Assembly: GCA_030770545.1 (NCBI GenBank)
Contig: CM061099.1
Coordinates: 18,563,501 to 18,627,500 of the forward strand
DNA from: Macropodus opercularis
Lineage: Eukaryota > Chordata > Actinopteri > Anabantiformes > Osphronemidae
Length of the DNA: 64,000 nucleotides
Direction of reading: 5' to 3'
Numbering within the stretch: the stretch's first letter is position 1; each line of letters begins with the position of its first letter. Below, piece by piece: positions 35,490 to 47,722 of this stretch. The notes below the pieces were generated by a model. That model saw only the letters and a program-made list of their open reading frames with translations. It made no database searches and had not been told where the DNA came from. A program made the translations under genes and the position numbers.

Positions 35490-37815
35490 TCTGGGCTGAC
35501 TGACGGTAAGCATATTACGTCACTTCCTGTCACCGAGGTTTGTTGCTGGTTGCAGCGGCGCTTTGTGGACTATTTATCTCCTCACTTTTATCTCTTCCAA
35601 CTTGTTGCAAGTGCCTAAGGGCTTGTACGCTTGTAAAACTCAAGCATCTTCCTTCCCTTTCATTAAACGCACGGCTAATTTCATCACTTTCTGCTCTTCT
35701 CAGTTCGCTCCTCCTTTTTCTTGCTCGGTCTGCCTAATGTTTAACCCGTCCTCTGCCTCCAATAGTGTTAATTGCATCTGTAAAAAGTGTGAGGTAGTTG
35801 CAGCGCTGGAGGCGAGGCTGACTGATTTGGAATCTCGGCTTTGCACTATGGAAAACAAGTCAGGCCCCGCTAGCTAGTGCAGAGCCTCCCAGCTCATCCC
35901 TCAGCGAGTCCCGAGCAGCCGGGATCTGACTGGTGACGGTTCATAGAAGTCGTAGTTCTAGGCAGTCGCCCACGGTTCACCACCAGCGGCTTCACGTTTC
36001 AAACAGATTTTCCCCACTCAGCAACTCACCCGCTGAGAAACCCACCCTGATCATTGGCTCCATAGCCAGAAACGTGAAGTTAGTGACTTCAGCGTCATAG
36101 TTAAGTGCATTCCTGGGGCCAGAGCAGGCGACATCCAGTCTTACCTGAAGCTCCTGCATAAGGATAAGCGTAAATACAGTAAGATCGTAATACACACACA
36201 TACGAGTCAGTATGACCGTAGACAATTGGAGCAGTTTTTTGGGGAAAACCTGGGCTGATTAGAAGAGACAGCGTCCATCCCTTGGATGGAGTCTCTGCTT
36301 TCTAGTAATATGGCCAAGTTTATTAGACTTCCTAAACCATGACGACCCAGAGTGGAGCCCAGGACGCAGAGTCACAGTCTTACACGTCTCTCTGCAGATT
36401 CTCTACAGCCGCCACCTCCTCGTAGCTGAAGCATTTCCATCAAGACTGTGTCTGCTCCCCGACCACCTAAATTATATAAATCACAAATAAATAAAGGAGT
36501 GATTCACAGGAATTTAATAAACTTCAACACAGACCACAGGAACAATAAAATATTTAAATCTGCTCTATTAAATATCAGATTTCTCTCTTCTAAATCCCTG
36601 TTAATAAATGACTTGGTAAGTGACCATCACATAGATTTATTCAGCCTCACTGATACCTGGCTGCAACAGGATGAGTATGTTCGTCTAAATGAGTCGACTC
36701 CAACAAGTCACATCAACTAACTGAATTTTCTGAATTTTTATCTAACTTAGTTCTTAGCACAGATAAAGTGATTGTAGTGGTTGACATTCATGTAGATGTT
36801 GACAGTAACTTTCTCAACATTGCATTTAATTCACTACTGGACTCTATTGCTTTTAGTCAGCGTGTAAATGAACCCACTCACTGTCTTAATCATACTCTTG
36901 ATCTTGTCCTGACGTATGGGGTTAAGATTGATCATTTAAAAGTTCTCCCTCAAAACCCTCTGTTATCTGACCATTTCTTAATGACGTTTGAATTTACCAT
37001 AACAGATCTGTCAACAGTTGGAAAGAAGTTCTACTACAGTAGATGTTTATCTGATGACGCTGAAGGAAAAGCAGTTCCTATGTGGTGCATCACAAATAAT
37101 ATACAAATTAATGTAGAAGGGGCAGAAAACATTAGGATATGACTGCAGACAAAATATGAATAAATAAACAAAATCGATATTTTAACTTGAGAATCGATAT
37201 TTAAAACATGGTCAAGATCGAAATGTCTATTTTATGGTATCGCTCCGAGTTTTAAGTCTTATCTGTTCAACAGATGTCCATTTGTTCATAGTCAATCAAT
37301 GAATCAATCTTCCAAAAATTTGCTTTGGAGTTCCACAGGGTTCTGTGCTAGGTCCAATATTTTTCATCCTTTACATGTGCATCTGCTCCGTTGCTGTGTG
37401 GCCCCCATATCCTATGGATTTGAGCAAATCTGTGTGTTTTACTATACTTTAATGCATTGGCTTGTTCTGTTTTCTGCCTGCACCCTGCTATTTACTATCC
37501 CTTCAATGTCCCATAACTTCCTACTACTAAATACAGATATTATAATTGGTGCTAAAAACCACAGAGACTCATTATTGAATCAGATTGTTACTCTGGATGA
37601 CACAACGTTAGCTTCAGGTTCTACTGTAGGAACCTTTGTGTAATTTTTGACCAAGCTCTCTCCTTTACATCATATATTTAAAAAATCTCTAGAACTGTCT
37701 ACTACCACTTTAGGAATATTGCTAAAATTAGGAGCATCCTCTCACAGAGTGATGCTGAAAAGTTAATCCATGCATTTGTTACCTCTAGGCTGGACTACTG
37801 TAACTTGCTACTCAT
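35490..37815 (+). mobile_element. L2-type LINE, near full length but decayed
   Basis: The 5' half encodes an ORF1-like protein: a CxxC..C start (CICKKCEVVAALEARLTDLE, coiled coil) at about 35,775-35,870, then broken frames with PTLIIGSIARNVKLVTS, resembling the esterase-like domain of L2 ORF1 with the serine motif altered. ORF2 begins about 36,540 with the APE endonuclease pieces (SALLNIRFLSSKSLLINDLV, HIDLFSLTDTWLQ; then FSQRVNEPTHCLNHTLDLVL). The reverse transcriptase is mostly missing. VPQGSVLGP appears near 37,335, then unrelated sequence, then SDAEKLIHAFVTSRLDYCN at 37,741-37,800. Many stops. The end abuts an inverted copy. Confidence 0.8.
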
Positions 37816-37816
37816 A

Positions 37817-39122
37817 GTTTAGGGAGTTACAGTAGTCCAGCCTAGAGGTAACAAATGCATGGATTAACTTTTCAGCATCGCTCCTAATTTTGGGATCTCT
37901 GAGTTATACCATGGAGCCAACCTCCTCTGATTCACTGGCTTCTTCTTCAAAGAAGCAACAGTGTCTAAAATTGTACGCAGTGAACCTGCAGCATTATCAA
38001 CAAGACAATCTACCTGTTCATGATTCAGATGACTGCTGTCCTCTGTGTAGCTATGAGGGAATGAGACAAAAGATGATGGAATCATCTCCTTAAATCTAAT
38101 AACAGCATCATCAGATGAACATCTGGTGTAATAGAACTTCTTTCCAACTGTTGTCAGGTCTGTTATGGTAAATTAAAAAGTTAGAAGTTAGAAACGGTCA
38201 GATAACAGAGGGTTTTGGGGAAGAATTATTAAATTATCAATCTCAAACCCACAAGTCAGGACAAGATCAAGAGCATGATGAAGACAGTGAGTGGGTTCAT
38301 TTACACACTGACTAAAACGAGTCCAGTAGTGAGTTAAATGCAGTGTTGAGACAGTTACTGTCAACGTCTACATGAAAGTCGCTTAAACCTGAACGTTATG
38401 TCATCCAGAGTAACACTCTGATTCAACAATGAGTCTCTATGGTCAATTATAATAACCTCAGTTTTATCTTATCTTTGATGTCTTTTAAACTAGTTTGAAG
38501 TTTGACTATCACAGTATCATCTAGTATCAGTATCATCTGTATAGCAATGAAAATGTAGTGTTTCCTAACAATATTACCAATAGGAGACATGTATAGTGAA
38601 GTAATGTAAATAATTAAAAGCTTAAATAGCAGGATGCAGGCAGAAAACAGAACAAGCCAATGCATTAAAGTATAGTTTAAAACACATCAAGTTTAGAGAC
38701 AGTAGTAGACGTAGCACCCAGTCATATTTCATTAACAGTATGAGGGGAACAGGATGTTAGGAAAAGAGCAAATGAGTTGCATGTAAGTGAAACATGCCCG
38801 ACTAAGGGCGACTGAGTGACTTAAATCCATAGGATATGGGGGCCACACAGCAACGGAGCATCTGTGACCACCAAATAAGGCATCCGAGGGGACATATAGC
38901 CATCCATGGAGGCGAATAGCAAACCACAATGCAAGATGCTCTCTGTTTAGTATAAAAGTCTGGGTCGAGGGACACACAGGTCGTCAGACTTAGAATGGGG
39001 AATAGGGGCAGACTGACCCAGGCAATACAATTATTATTCTTCAAATGTGAAATAAAAGTAAGATTGAATTCATCAGATGTTTCTCCAATAAACACGCAAA
39101 GCTGGGATTTTGAGAGCAGCTC
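37817..39122 (-). mobile_element. Second L2-type LINE copy, inverted and internally deleted
   Basis: The minus strand carries the LDYCN/SDAEKL end (37,823-37,880), then joins to LRTILDTVASLKKKPVNQRR and LAPWYNSEIPKL (37,864-38,085), the region after the endonuclease, so most of the reverse transcriptase is deleted. Further along are endonuclease-like (38,100-38,440) and LYMSPIGNIVRKHY plus LQTSLKDIKDKIK (38,447-38,620) pieces. From 38,620 to 39,122 it holds the segment shared with 31,440-31,990. All frames are broken. Confidence 0.75.
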
Positions 39123-40010
39123 AACAATAGACTGAAAGTTTAAAGTTTCTTTTTCCAGTTTTTAGCAGGGAATTTGGCTTGAAGTACTTTCCATATCCCT
39201 GGTGGATAAGGTTCAAATGGTGTGTCATTGTTGCAGGTACTGGGCTATAGCACATGTGGCCAGTTTATTGTGTCTTTTACGGAGTTCTCCTTCGTTATCC
39301 TTTATTTAGACACTTATTTCTACAAACTATTTCAACAATAAACACAACAGGAACAGCATTCTTTCAGAGACACGTGTGCCCCATGTACCAACAGTTAGCA
39401 TGTTTGCTAACAAAACTAGCAAATGTCAGCGGCTACTTTCCGGACCTCACAATCCACTGTGCCCACCCATCTCCCAGGCCTGTCTCGCCTGCATTTACAA
39501 TTCACCCAACGCGATTCAAATCACAAACCTGAAATGCAGGAGATAAATTATTAGACACGGGAGACGTGAGTGTCTTTTACGGAGTTCTCCTTCGTTATGA
39601 AGGGCAAAAACAAACTCACGTCCCGACAACCCACAGCCTCCACTGCCACCTAGTGGGCAAAATAAAATACTGCCCTGGACCAAGGCAAAACAAATTGGTG
39701 GCATTCAGGACAAGCCTGAGTCATAACCAACAAAATGAGACACTAATGACATAAATACATCAACAGATATGTGGGTATCACATCATCGTGGTCATTGTTG
39801 GATAGGACCTTTCCTGGTTTCCTTCCTGCAGGATTTCTTTTGTCAATTGTTGCCCCACTATCTGCATCAGAATGTTACAAAACTCAAAAAAACAACGACA
39901 AGCAAGAACAATGTCGGGTTACCAACTCTCCGTGGCGCCAAAACCACTTGTGTATGTATTTATTCTCCACACAGGGAGACTGTGTAGCTGAGCTATCGAG
40001 CCTTCTAATC
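39123..40010. repeat. Repeat-derived stretch with a 28-bp direct repeat
   Basis: TGTCTTTTACGGAGTTCTCC followed by TTCGTTAT occurs at 39,271-39,298 and at 39,571-39,598, exactly 300 bp apart. No gene was recognised; the open frames here have no known motif. Confidence 0.5.
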
Positions 40011-41293
40011 TAACGAGGGGAGGACCCAAGTGCGAAGTTTTAATAAGGTAAAATACAAGGAGCAATTACACTAAGGTGATACAGGTACAAATAAATAACA
40101 TGCCAGGAAATGAAAATCACCCAGAAAAGGATATATTACGATACTCAATAGGAACATAATGTAATGATGACCAAAAGTGACCAAAGTTCAAACAATGAAG
40201 GTGAAACAAACACAGGACGAGCATGAATCTTGGCGAGAGTCAAGGACCAAGAAAAAAAATCACACCCAAACATGGAGCTGAGTATAAACGCAGGTTCAAA
40301 TGAAACGGACTAACACAAGCTCTAACACAAACTCTAATAGAAATTCTAAATTGAGTTCTAACATAAAATCTAACACAAGTTCAGACACGACGACAAGAAA
40401 CTAAATCATCCCTGTCCCTGTCCTTATCAAATAAGGACATAGATCAGACAATATAAATATGAATGCATAGCAAGATACAAACTGGGGTCACAGGAATCAC
40501 AAATCAAAGCAGATGAGCCGACGAAGACAGACACACAAGCAGATGCGAATGATGATGGGAACAGACAGGGACAAGGAAGTGACAAAAACCAAAGACAGTG
40601 ACAAATGGAACCTGAGTGCCCTCCAGAGGTTGGAGGGTCAAATTGTCACACAGCAGGGCTTTGATGTCTCCCATTTCCAGGGTGAAGAGCTGTAAACCAT
40701 CAGCTAGAGCTGGAAGACCAGTCCTGTCATGTCTATGAAGTTCCATGGCACATATCTGTGCTGCTGTTGGGGTCCTTTACTCAATATACCTGAGGGATTC
40801 CTTCTCTTCCTCACTGTTGCTCTAATGGTGGTGGTGGTTCAAAAGTGTTCATGTAGTCCTCAGTTTCATGGATTGCACCTTTCTATGCATTTAGCCGCAT
40901 CTTATGGGAAGACTGTATAGGTTACTCTGTTCTTGGCAACATGTTATTATTCTGTCCCATGAGGGCTTTTTATCAGTCTCTCTCTGTGTCTCTGTCTCGC
41001 CTTTAGTTTCTCAATTTCAGCCTCGTTTACCAGCATTGCTCTTTCACACTTCTGTCCTCTCTGTCATTTCTTTTAAGGAACTGGGGGGATCATTCCTGTG
41101 TTTTCTATCTGTCCCTGTCCTCTGATTCTCAGGGGTGAATGAATTGCTTGCTGTGGCTCCTGTTGTCCTTCTCAGAGAGATAGCACAGCACCTCAGACCA
41201 TGGCTGTGACAAACTGCTCAGGAATTTTCCAATTTGTCTATTTTAACAGACTTGTCTTGTGTTTTATTTATTAACATTTCTACATCGCCCGCG
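40011..41293. other. No gene seen; probable interspersed-element sequence
   Basis: GAGGGGAGGACCCAAGTGCG followed by a TTTTAATAAGG block at 40,015-40,055, and simple CTAACACAAG-type iterations around 40,310-40,390, look like a fish non-autonomous element. The rest is unassigned. Confidence 0.35.
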
Positions 41294-41370
41294 TCCTTCT
41301 ATTGGCCACCACCTCGATGGACTCCTGGGCTGCCCACTGGAGTCCATCGAGGTGGTGGCCAATAGAAGGA
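41294..41370. repeat. Perfect 32-bp fold-back (hairpin) at a LINE truncation point
   Basis: The arm at 41,294-41,325 is the exact reverse complement of 41,339-41,370, with a 13-nt loop (TGGGCTGCCCACT). The right arm is the LINE coding sequence SIEVVANRRK; the left arm is an inverted copy of it, so the hairpin arose with LINE insertion or later rearrangement. Confidence 0.95.
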
Positions 41371-42096
41371 AAACTGTCGTCCATCATGGCCAACCCCTCC
41401 CACCCCCTGCACCAAACTGTGGAGGACCAACGCAGCTTGCACAGCGCGAGACTGCTGCACCCGAAGTGCAGGACTGAGCGCTACCGGAGGTCCTTCATTC
41501 CCATGGCAATAAGACTCCACAACACATCAACATGACTGGAAAGCATGCTTTCATAGTGTGATGTGTGCCGTTATTTTTTTATTTTTTGTTTTCTCTTCTC
41601 TTTTTTTTATTTGGCACTTTGCACTTTTTATGTAAATAAAAGTTTTTAGATATGTACATTTTCTTTTTTGTATATTCAATTCAACTTTATTTATATAGCG
41701 CCAATTCACAACATCAGTTATCTCAGGGCACTTTACAAGTAAGGTTTTAAGACCTTACACAACTAAACCCAACAATTCCCACATAGAGCAAGCTTTTAAT
41801 TGTAGCCAATCGATAAATTGTACATTTAAATAGCAACAGTGGAGAGGAAAAACTCCCTCTCTAACGAGGAAGAAACCTCCAGCAGACCCAGGCTCAGTGT
41901 GGGCGGCCATCTGCCTTGACCGGTTGGGGTGAGGGGATAGAGAAGATATATAATGTGTAACATATTTTACTCTTTTTTTTGTAACTATTGGAACTTTTTG
42001 TATTTTTCTTCGTATTTTCCAACTGTTCTTTGCTGCTGCTGGGTCACCAGAATTTCCCCTCTGCGGGATAAATAAAGTATTATCTTATCTTATCTC
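41326..42096 (+). mobile_element. LINE 3' fragment with a nested repeat
   Basis: Encodes LGCPLESIEVVANRRK, then a frameshift, then KLSSIMANPSHPLHQTVEDQ and RTERYRRSFIPMAIRLHN, the C-terminal end of a fish APE-type LINE (the same family as 51,600-52,815 and 62,690-64,000). An AT-rich tail follows, interrupted by another repeat at 41,676-41,945. The tail ends with AAATAAAGTATTATCTTATC iterations near 42,096. Confidence 0.78.
41676..41945 (+). repeat. Interspersed repeat, about 260 bp
   Basis: Landmarks are CAATTCAACTTTATTTATAT, GCGCCAATTCACAACATC, CAATCGATAAATTGTACA, GGAAAAACTCCCTCTCTAAC, GAAGAAACCTCCAGCAGACC and GACCGGTTGGGGTGA. The inverse copy is at 44,612-44,871. This is a very common teleost repeat; I do not assign a class. 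Confidence 0.8.
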
Positions 42097-43699
42097 ATGT
42101 AACCCCTCTTGTCCTGCAATGTGTTGTACTGGAGTCGCAATTCGTCCACGTCCCCCTGCTTGTCTGCGTTGTGTGAAGGTGTGATCCTGTTGTGGTGGAG
42201 AGCGGGTGTGTTACAAAGACACCAGACACTGAGAGTTCTGATTGCGGCCGGGGCTTTAAGGCATCATTTTATTGATGTAACGTGTCGTCTTCCAACAGGA
42301 AGCAAAGAAACACACATACAAAAAAAAAAAACACATAAAAGAAAATCATATCATACTGTCCCGCAACTCCATGTGAAAATCAGTTAAATTATACATCCAT
42401 TTGCTTACTGCAAAACACAAACAACTCAATTCTTTTCCCTCATATTTATGCCACAACATACTTCAGCCTCTTATATTGTGGTGACACTAAATACGGGCCT
42501 CTGATGGATGGCAGAACTTACTTAAAATATTACAAGATATAATATCAGGTGCTTTAGCAGGTACCTTCCAACGGGAAGCAAAGAAACACACATACCCCCC
42601 CCAACCCTGCAGCACCCAGAATGCAACACCCAGAATGCAATCTGGGAGTGTGATATCCTGTAAGGGACATTCCACACATCCAGCCCCCACAAAACGGCGA
42701 CACCTAGTGGTTAATGTCTAAACCACTGCCTTACATATACACTGAATATTTGGATTGTATTTCTTGTATTTTATTTGAGCTCTTCTTTTTACTTTTCTAA
42801 ATCTACTACCCTTCTCTGGCTCTTCAGTCACACAGTTAGTTAATTGTCACCACTTCTTACCACATGGAAACATTCCCTATGGTTTCATTCAAATACTTAA
42901 GTCATCATTCTCAATTTTAATTACTTTACCAAATACCAAATCGTTCCTCCTAAACAGGTTAGACACAGACCTAACCATATTACCAATTACAATGTTAAGC
43001 AAAAACTTATCTGTTCCTCTTCTCCATACTCTGACATACTTATTACCTTTATCTGACAAGCTAACTTGGCATAATTAACACATAACTGTTACACACACAC
43101 ACACACACACAGACAGACACTGACACTGAGTCGCATGCATAACAAACACACGGACACAAACATTTTACTCACTTCTCCTCCTGGCTTCGCTTGTCAAAAT
43201 GTTGTTTGTGGATGACAATGATGCTTAGCTTTGAGTTGTATCTGACTTAACCATAACTGTATCTATCTATTAATCAATTACAGGCAAAATCCTCTTCTGT
43301 TGAAGCCAAAAATGTTTAACTCCACAGAGTCCAATGTGTTTATTCATAAAAAAAAAAGAGTACCAAAACAGTGAGCCTCCCAGGATAGAATAAAAAATTG
43401 TTTTCAAACATGTTTGTACTTGTCCAGGAGGTGGGATTCTGCCATCTGGGCCTTTTTATTTTTTCCCAGGTACACTTGGTAGCAAACACATTTTCCCACC
43501 TGCTGCTCCTTCTGTGCAGGGGAGTCTCACCCCTATCACTCCCCCGTCTTCTTCCCATTTTAATTATGTCTTCAATTCTTTCGTTTCATTTTAATTATAG
43601 TTTTCAGCTGTCTTGGTCTTGGGCCAGTCAACATTGTATAAATCTCTCTCAGTCATCATTGTAACATTTTTTCATTAATTCTATCATCTTCACACTCTT
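42097..43699. other. No gene seen; a local duplication and a short (AC)n
   Basis: CCAACAGGAAGCAAAGAAAC followed by ACACATAC (about 42,293) recurs as CCAACGGGAAGCAAAGAAAC (about 42,568). A short (AC)n run is at about 43,091-43,111. No gene motif was found. Confidence 0.45.
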
Positions 43700-43839
43700 A
43701 TATCTGCACAGGTGTTGGTTGTATACAACAATTGATGCAGCGGTTCAAAGATGCTGTTTTCAGTCGAGTGATAGGTGCGTCTCACTTGCTCACCAGGTCC
43801 TTGGCACACGCTTATCGTGAATCCTCTTTCTTTTTCTCT

Positions 43840-43935
43840 GGAAAGGAGGTGTGATCGTTTCTGTGTAGCCAACCCCCTTTTTTAGCACCAACAATACAAT
43901 TCCAGGGCACAACCAGAAGGTATCTGACCTGTAAA
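43840..43935. repeat. Short interspersed sequence also at 54,510-54,640
   Basis: GGAAAGGAGGTGTGATCG, TAGCCAACCCCCTTTTTTAG, CACCAACAATACAATTCCAG and GTATCTGACCTGT recur with changes at 54,517-54,632 (GGAAGGAGGTGTGAATA, TAGCACTAATAATGCAATTT, GTATCTGACCTAT). Class unknown. Confidence 0.55.
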
Positions 43936-44611
43936 ATCAGTGCCAGATACTGAAAGAATTTTGTAGTCTTTATTCAAATGGAAATACATTTTGCAATATT
44001 AAAAAGTGGCAGTAAACTAAAAGTAGAAATAAAAGCTGAAATTGCATTTCATTTTGTATAATACTTTAATGTTTTATTCAAATGTAACTTACTGCATTTC
44101 GTGAACTAATCACCACGCTCTGTCACGTCACTCTAAAACACATGCCCAAGGTGGGATTGGAACCCTGGTTCCCCATTGCAGACCTCACCTAACTTCACCA
44201 CAAACTCTGAAGTTATGGCTCAAGGTGAAAAATGTCAGGACAGCTCTGCTTTGTCTCAACAAACCTCATCTGTTGTCTGTTCTCTATCTGTGCGTGCTGT
44301 GCTCAGAACATGTTCCCTCACTATTTGATCAAAGTAATCTGTCACATTTCCATTCACAAGTAACAAGGCTGTGTCTGATTGCCCTGTCTCTCTGAATATA
44401 CAGCTGCAAGAACATACCCACCTCCTGCCATAGTCTCCTGCCAGATTGTCTGCAAACGCGCACCATTCTGTGCCAGCCTTACCATCCTGCCACGCTTCCA
44501 TCTTGTCACTGTAAGTCTGTTTTTATCACAATGTTATTACATTAATAGTGTGGTTACATATACATTTAATGTGTGCAAATAGATTAATATGACTTAAGTG
44601 AGATGAGTACC

Positions 44612-44871
44612 CCAACCGGTCAAGGCAGATGGCCGCCCACACTGAGCCTGGGTCTGCTGGAGGTTTCTTCCTCGTTAGAGAGGGAGTTTTTCCTCCACTA
44701 TTGCTATTTAACTGTACAATTTATCGATTGGCTACAATTAAAAGCTTGCTCTATGTGGGAATTGTTGGGTTTAGTTGTGTAAGGTCTTAAACCTTACTTG
44801 TAAAGTGCCTTGAGATAAATGATGTTGTGAATTGGCGCTATATAAATAAAGTTGAATTGAATTGAATTGAG
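44612..44871 (-). repeat. Interspersed repeat, inverse copy of 41,676-41,945
   Basis: Reverse complement of the other copy over its whole length (CCAACCGGTCAAGGCAGATG to GTTGAATTGAATTGAATTGA). Small differences show the two are independent insertions of one family. Confidence 0.85.
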
Positions 44872-45780
44872 TATGACAAAACCACTTCTAATGCCTGCAA
44901 CAAACACAACTAAGGTAATATGACCATAATTTTGTCATTTTGACACAGATCAAAACAAAAACAGAATATTAAAGTGAAAACAAATGTCTACAAAGTCAAT
45001 TTAAAAACATGAAAAATGGAGATTTCAGTTTTGTTTTCACAAGTATTTTTCAGTTGCTACTGTATGTAGTTGATGTTGTTGTTACTTTGTATGCTTAAGA
45101 TGTAGAAACATGCTATATCTGCTTCCCTGCATATCATCTGGTAGGAGAGAGGATATGGTCATTTGTTGACTGCACTATTTATTCCTTTACTGACGCTTTT
45201 CAAGGCATTATTAAATCATATGCATCTTTTGTTTTCATTAAGTTATTAAATGTTATTTGGATTTGTGTCTTTAATTCGGAGCATCTTACAGAAACCAACT
45301 ACAGCTTCTCAGTGACTTTTATGCGTTATTGACCATGCCTTAGTGTGGCTATATTAAATTATGGTCTTACTAACATGTTACAATAGATTTAACATTGTTA
45401 CTGTATGTGAAACATGTTTATCTCCAGAGTGGACCCATTGGCGATATAAAATAATGGCTGCGGGTGTTTTGAGCATTTGAGACACAGAACGAGTGTGAGA
45501 GGAGCAGCAATAGTCACCTTTTAATAAAGGTAGTTTAGATTACATCAACTTTTATATGGGTATAACCACTGATTATTCAAATATTGAGTGGAGATTCTTA
45601 CATCTTATACTGATTAGTATTTCAATATAAATCTAAATTAAACACGGTGATTTCAGACTAAACTCGGTCTAGTACATTATTATTATAATTATAACTTCAT
45701 TAATTCCCATTATAATTAATATGAACGGAAACCTGAACCTAAAAAGCACAGACACACTATTATTACCTATTATTGTGATG
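44872..45780. other. No gene seen; AT-rich flank upstream of the candidate exon
   Basis: Only short frames. Base composition shifts to CpG-richer and pyrimidine-rich sequence from about 45,785. Confidence 0.4.
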
Positions 45781-45784
45781 CCAC

Positions 45785-46361
45785 ACTGTCCGTTCCGCCG
45801 GCGCTAGGATCCAGAGGAATGGCCACTCTCTTACCTCTCTCTATCCCTCTCTCTTGTTCTCTCGCCACTGTCAGTCTCCCTCTTCCTTCCAGATTGTTTT
45901 AAAGTCTCTGCTAGACTTGGGCGCACACGCTACTTCCCGGATGGATGGGGGAACGGAAAGCTTCCAGAATTTCTCCACCGCCAATAATACTGACTCTCAT
46001 ATAGCTGTTTCCGAAAAGTGCCGCCTTCCCCGCCGCAGTGGCAGGAGCGACCACGGGCTGTGTGAACCATCTGTGGTAGACGCTTCTAACGCGCGTTGCC
46101 TTTGCTGCAGACACACGGCCCTTCACTGATCGTGTGTTATGGTTATATTCGGGAAGATCGCGGGGATTCGAATACGAAGAGGCAATTTACTGGACCTCTA
46201 ACTACATTTTCCTCCCACCACCTTCAACCACCAGTCTCTTTCTGTGCTGCGTCTCCGCCGCTGCTTTTTACGCAGCTACGGTATCTAATTTGACCACGAA
46301 AGGGAGAAACTCAACAGTTTTTGTTGCGTATTGTTTGCATGTCTATGTGCATGTCACTACC
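45785..46361 (+). promoter_or_regulatory. Probable 5' UTR and promoter-proximal region of the next exon
   Basis: CpG-richer than the neighbourhood (TTCCGCCGGCGCTAGG, CCGCCTTCCCCGCCGCAGTG, GCGCGTTGCC), with pyrimidine runs near 45,825-45,895. Several out-of-frame ATGs lie just upstream of the chosen start (ATGTCTATGTGCATG), which would lower translation if transcribed as such. Confidence 0.4.
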
Positions 46362-46455
46362 ATGTGGAGACTACTGCGATTGTGTTGCCGCTGCTGGTGG
46401 ATTTTTTACCTTATTTTGTCAGCCATCACGCTCCTGTGGGCCGAGTGTCATCCTG
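46362..46455 (+). CDS. Candidate first coding exon with signal peptide
   Basis: ATG at 46,362 in a fair context (ACTACCATGT). It encodes MWRLLRLCCRCWWIFYLILS, then AITLLWAECHP, then a split codon and a strong donor (CCTG|GTAAGT). The first residues are basic and cysteine-rich, followed by a hydrophobic core and small residues before a cysteine, so it reads as a secretory signal peptide or membrane anchor. The exon ends in phase 1, which is common for leader exons of extracellular-domain genes such as Ig, CUB or EGF proteins. No second exon was found in the next 5 kb, which would be a long first intron. I cannot name the gene. The overlapping frame starting at a GTG (46,134) extends upstream without stops but has no ATG. 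Confidence 0.5.
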
Positions 46456-47639
46456 GTAAGTTCCCCACAAGGCACACACAGTTGTTTTGTTTATCTCGAT
46501 GATAGAATGTGGGTATTACTGTGACAGTGCCAGGTCCAGATGAGCAGAGACGGAATAAAATCATCTCCCGTAATGGACATCTGTCAACGGGTTTGGAATA
46601 ATCGTACTTATTGGATTGACGCGCATCGCTGGTACCGCTACCTTGATTGTTGTGGAAAGCAGACAGTGCGTGGATTTTCATACCTTGTCAAACAACAGCA
46701 TTCATCGCAGCGGTGGTCATCTTCTTTAATTCCTCTGGTGGAACAGTGGTTTGCTTCTCTAACCCTTTAAATAAAATGTCGAGAAAATATCCTATTAATT
46801 GGAAAACCATTCTAGGAGCTGTAGGCAGGTGTAGATTGGTTATAGAGATATGGGTGGATAAAAGCAAGGTAAATGAGATGCCTTGTCAGCTGGCGGTGTG
46901 TTCGCCAGAGTCGTTATCTCGCCGCCTGAAGGAAGACGGGAGGGCTGTGAAGCCGCTTCACACACTCTGGCGCACAACTCCCCCAAATACAGTAAGGCTC
47001 AGATGTGTGCTGAGGGAAAAACGGACCTCGTGTCTGTGTTCAGTGTTGTCATAGACTCACACAAACTATAGGTTAGATAGATTTGACGGTAGAAACCCGC
47101 AATGGTTGGTAGCAGTGACTGACTCCGCATTTCGATAGAGACAAACACTGTTCTGCTTGCTCACCATTCTCTAATTGGGCTAATACCCATCTGTTACATA
47201 ACACAACTGAAACATTTCCCTCAAACCCTCTTATCAACTTTCCAGCTATATCGAAGAACCTCTGGGCGCTTGTGTGTCACAGGTCCCCAGTATTTAAACC
47301 ACTAATCCAATATATTAATACTTTTCAGAAAATTGTAAAATAAATACAGTAGATGAAATTTGACCTTGACAAGAGTGTCCACACACACCATGTCCATACT
47401 GCTCTAGAAGATGTTGAGCACTTTTTCTCACTGTCCAAAGAAGAGTAGTTTAAGGTCACATATTGAGTTGCCAGGTTGGCATGCACTGTATGACAAGCTA
47501 TATGTTGCTAACATATAAAGAAGTCAACAGTATTTCACTAAACAGAGATTTAAACAGAGATGCTGTGAACAAAAACAAAAAAACATACATAAACATTTGT
47601 ATCAGACATTATCTTTACATCTTTATAATTAGCACACGC

Positions 47640-47722
<83 letters not shown>

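Noticed and set aside
44145..44190. GGATTGGAACCCTGGTTCCC as a possible tRNA arm
   Set aside because: No matching A box, acceptor stem or anticodon arm could be built around it.
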